NCBI GenBank assembly: GCA_963210315.1
Contig: OY723276.1
Coordinates: 1,426,001-1,490,000, forward strand
Reading direction: 5' to 3'
Length of the DNA: 64,000 bases
Source: Rhynchopus euleeides
Taxonomy: Eukaryota > Euglenozoa > Diplonemea > Diplonemida > Diplonemidae
Part shown: piece after piece, positions 63,601 through 64,000 of the stretch
Numbering within the stretch: the first letter of the stretch is position 1
Layout: every line of letters begins with the position of its first letter
Made by a program: the position numbers and the translations under genes
Notes under the pieces: model-generated
Databases searched by the model: none
What the model saw: the letters and a program-made list of their open reading frames with translations, nothing else
What the model was told of the DNA's origin: nothing

Positions 63601-64000
63601 ACAGCACCTGCTACAACAGCACCTGCCACAATGGCACCTGGTGTCCCTCCCACAGCAGCACCTGCTACAACAGCGCCTGCCACGATGGCACCTGGTGTCC
63701 CTCCCACAGCAGCACCTGCTACAACAGCACCTGCCACGATGCCGCCTGGTGTCCCTCCCACAACAGCGCCTGCTACAACAGCGCCTGCCACGATGACACC
63801 TGGTGTCCCTCCCACAACAGCACCTGCCACAACAGCGCCTGCCACGATGCCGCCTGGTGTCCCTCCCACGACAGCACCTGCTACAACAGCACCTGCCACG
63901 ATGCCACCTGGTGTCCCTCCCACAACAGCACCTGCTACGGCATCGCCTGCCACGATGCCGCCTGGCGTCCCTCCCACGACAGCACCTGCTACAACAGCAC
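60610..64000 (+). CDS. Large Cys-rich surface protein 2, cut by window end
   Basis: At least 1130 residues without a stop. A signal peptide (GHCVATIAGALFVGCFAAHA) leads into a Cys-rich ectodomain to about residue 745. It is paralogous to the gene at 47883 over its whole length: CGCAQNTAISCNQSCYDTH against CGCAEAAALRCNTTCHTQH, a discoidin-like GPEAAVDGKTSTKWFD (about 195-210), FAVMGLRNPGRCEG against LVVRRLRNPGRCDP, and YYPRCDTKPFGLQTC against FYPRCGSRPLGLQAC. From about residue 745 a Thr/Pro/Ala stalk begins, first irregular, then 36-residue and 18-residue tandem repeats, like a mucin stem. By analogy with its paralog a membrane helix should follow beyond the window. The start is nine bases after a CTGCAG. 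Confidence 0.8.
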   Translation, partial: MGTSVGHCVATIAGALFVGCFAAHAAQVDEHQERILQKGHAALGRRLGLGSLDQVRDAVFGSEERSDLHSREADVQTDLAVGCAVSFEQCNNAIFSPPDGNKTYIYLDFLMKSRCDNGTCGCAQNTAISCNQSCYDTHTVPYELDACLSTNCSVMRQRPEGTQISEVTLYDANMQPLSIASATGVGSSPPGEGPEAAVDGKTSTKWFDTTLNADLDITLSQPGVPQYMTITTANDRPERDPVYFSLRVWDAAAGDYQTMAVVDDRAYAANGTAGVVPLARDTQMEKLAVGVARNAYDEQQGIGACDKLLSEGKYTCQATFCTLCSYPHYCDKSCGFQSAAMLVGPTTKYRFAVMGLRNPGRCEGESLDPNVWWTPEQERVRDTCGVPYLAINDWHCYSNQAGRVNCTKSGDACIISSVQTQFDPRDEVYVDTFDVAPCSYIETCDDSSRCVALAYEEYLLTFPESVTAWGHKACNQMFNCFSGRVHDYLSNCSKSHVTIDRKGNTCSQEKICEHISHLNESLPKGKVDCALERAEFINTKQEYFPKIQDTCATDSCAHLGIGSPGRCYNWDCCMENATTGALESVAKVASQRDNPAAPGSKINTLKYLTCEQMEYHLSFMWVCPYTIGPSLFHSDAQCVDYSNSLVWSGRENLLVDCLGYKLQYEDINGKMCNQTRICDVANTYYPRCDTKPFGLQTCSSPHFNTYPLVNMTADASGVCRCPTPYACHQESGYCDMPDSIVPTGVPGETLAPTFVPTAVPTAAPATFAPLANTNSPGTPLPVQLTAAPMMPSMAPFTWAPLNWTFGPTSIPTAPTVGPATAVPPTVTTAPVVPSTATPVTAAPAAVTTVPVASPTLTPVVLPTTTPSVLPTTTPVTAAPAAVTAVPVASPTLTPVVLPTTTPSVLPTTTPVTAAPAAVTAVPVASPTLTPVVLPTTTPSVLPTTTPVTAAPATMPPGVPSTTTPATAAPATMTPGVPPTAAPATTAPATMAPGVPPTTAPATTAPATMAPGVPPTAAPATTAPATMAPGVPPTAAPATTAPATMPPGVPPTTAPATTAPATMTPGVPPTTAPATTAPATMPPGVPPTTAPATTAPATMPPGVPPTTAPATASPATMPPGVPPTTAPATTA
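63121..63444 (+). repeat. 108-bp in-frame tandem repeat, three units
   Basis: Units start at 63121, 63229 and 63337 and are almost identical (one or two base differences). Each encodes 36 residues of Thr/Pro/Val/Ala (VTAAPAAVTAVPVASPTLTP and onward). It forms part of the stalk of Cys-rich protein 2. Confidence 0.9.
63478..64000 (+). repeat. 54-bp in-frame tandem repeat, nine or more units
   Basis: Units of about 54 bp encode PPTTAPATTAPATMAPGV with Ala/Thr and Ala/Pro/Thr swaps. The array runs off the window end, so its full length is unknown. The reverse strand is also open through the array but is only the mirror of this repeat. Confidence 0.9.

Noticed and set aside
62793-63977. Minus-strand Gly/Val/Ala repeat protein
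   Set aside because: It is only the reverse reading of the Thr/Pro tandem repeat in Cys-rich protein 2.
1-64000. tRNA, rRNA or spliced-leader RNA genes
   Set aside because: I scanned for T-arm GGTTCGAAT-type motifs with matching acceptor stems and for a leader followed by a donor but found nothing convincing. Weak GTTCGA hits (for example 9573 and 14469) lack cloverleaf pairing.

Overview
This is a GC-rich nuclear window from a single-celled, probably flagellated eukaryote. GT-AG introns interrupt the proton-pyrophosphatase gene, and the gene products include signal-peptide surface proteins, a membrane adenylyl cyclase, and CEP44-like and QRICH2-like proteins, so this is not bacterial sequence. 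Three traits hint at Euglenozoa, perhaps a diplonemid: every host gene I can support lies on the + strand; pyrimidine tracts ending in AG sit just upstream of many start codons, as expected of spliced-leader acceptors; and the tyrosine-recombinase retroelement has the order gag, recombinase, RT/RNase H, which I recall from trypanosome VIPER elements. This placement is inference.

Layout. 1-6.4 kb: simple-sequence spacer and a CEP44-domain gene. 6.4-8.9 kb: a secreted six-hairpin glycosidase-like gene. 9.3-15.2 kb: a gene-free, hairpin-dense repeat island with nine copies of one GC palindrome, a TA-flanked MITE and an AT-rich fold-back MITE. 16.6-20.1 kb: a six-exon K+-independent-type H+-pyrophosphatase. 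23.1-36.6 kb: three members of a small surface-protein family with near-identical ends and divergent middles (one apparently intact, one shifted at a poly-C run, one decayed), interleaved with a QRICH2-like coiled-coil gene, an adenylyl cyclase with a second degenerate cyclase domain, and an EGF-like type I membrane protein. 39.0-43.0 kb: a complete-looking DNA transposon with 297-bp inverted repeats and two minus-strand genes. 43.06-47.4 kb: a VIPER/DIRS-type retroelement that looks young and whole, 14 bp from the transposon. 47.9-50.8 kb: a large Cys-rich surface protein. 52.5-55.7 kb: two adjacent inverted-repeat elements. 56.0-59.8 kb: a coiled-coil cytoskeletal-type protein. 60.6 kb to the end: a second large Cys-rich protein with a mucin-like repeat stalk, cut by the window edge.

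The host genes suggest two themes: the flagellum/centriole (CEP44-like, QRICH2-like, the coiled-coil protein) and the cell surface and endomembranes (surface family, EGF-like protein, Cys-rich pair, cyclase, pyrophosphatase). The best candidates for something undescribed are the two-gene zinc-finger transposon and the surface-protein family with a poly-C tract in its reading frame.
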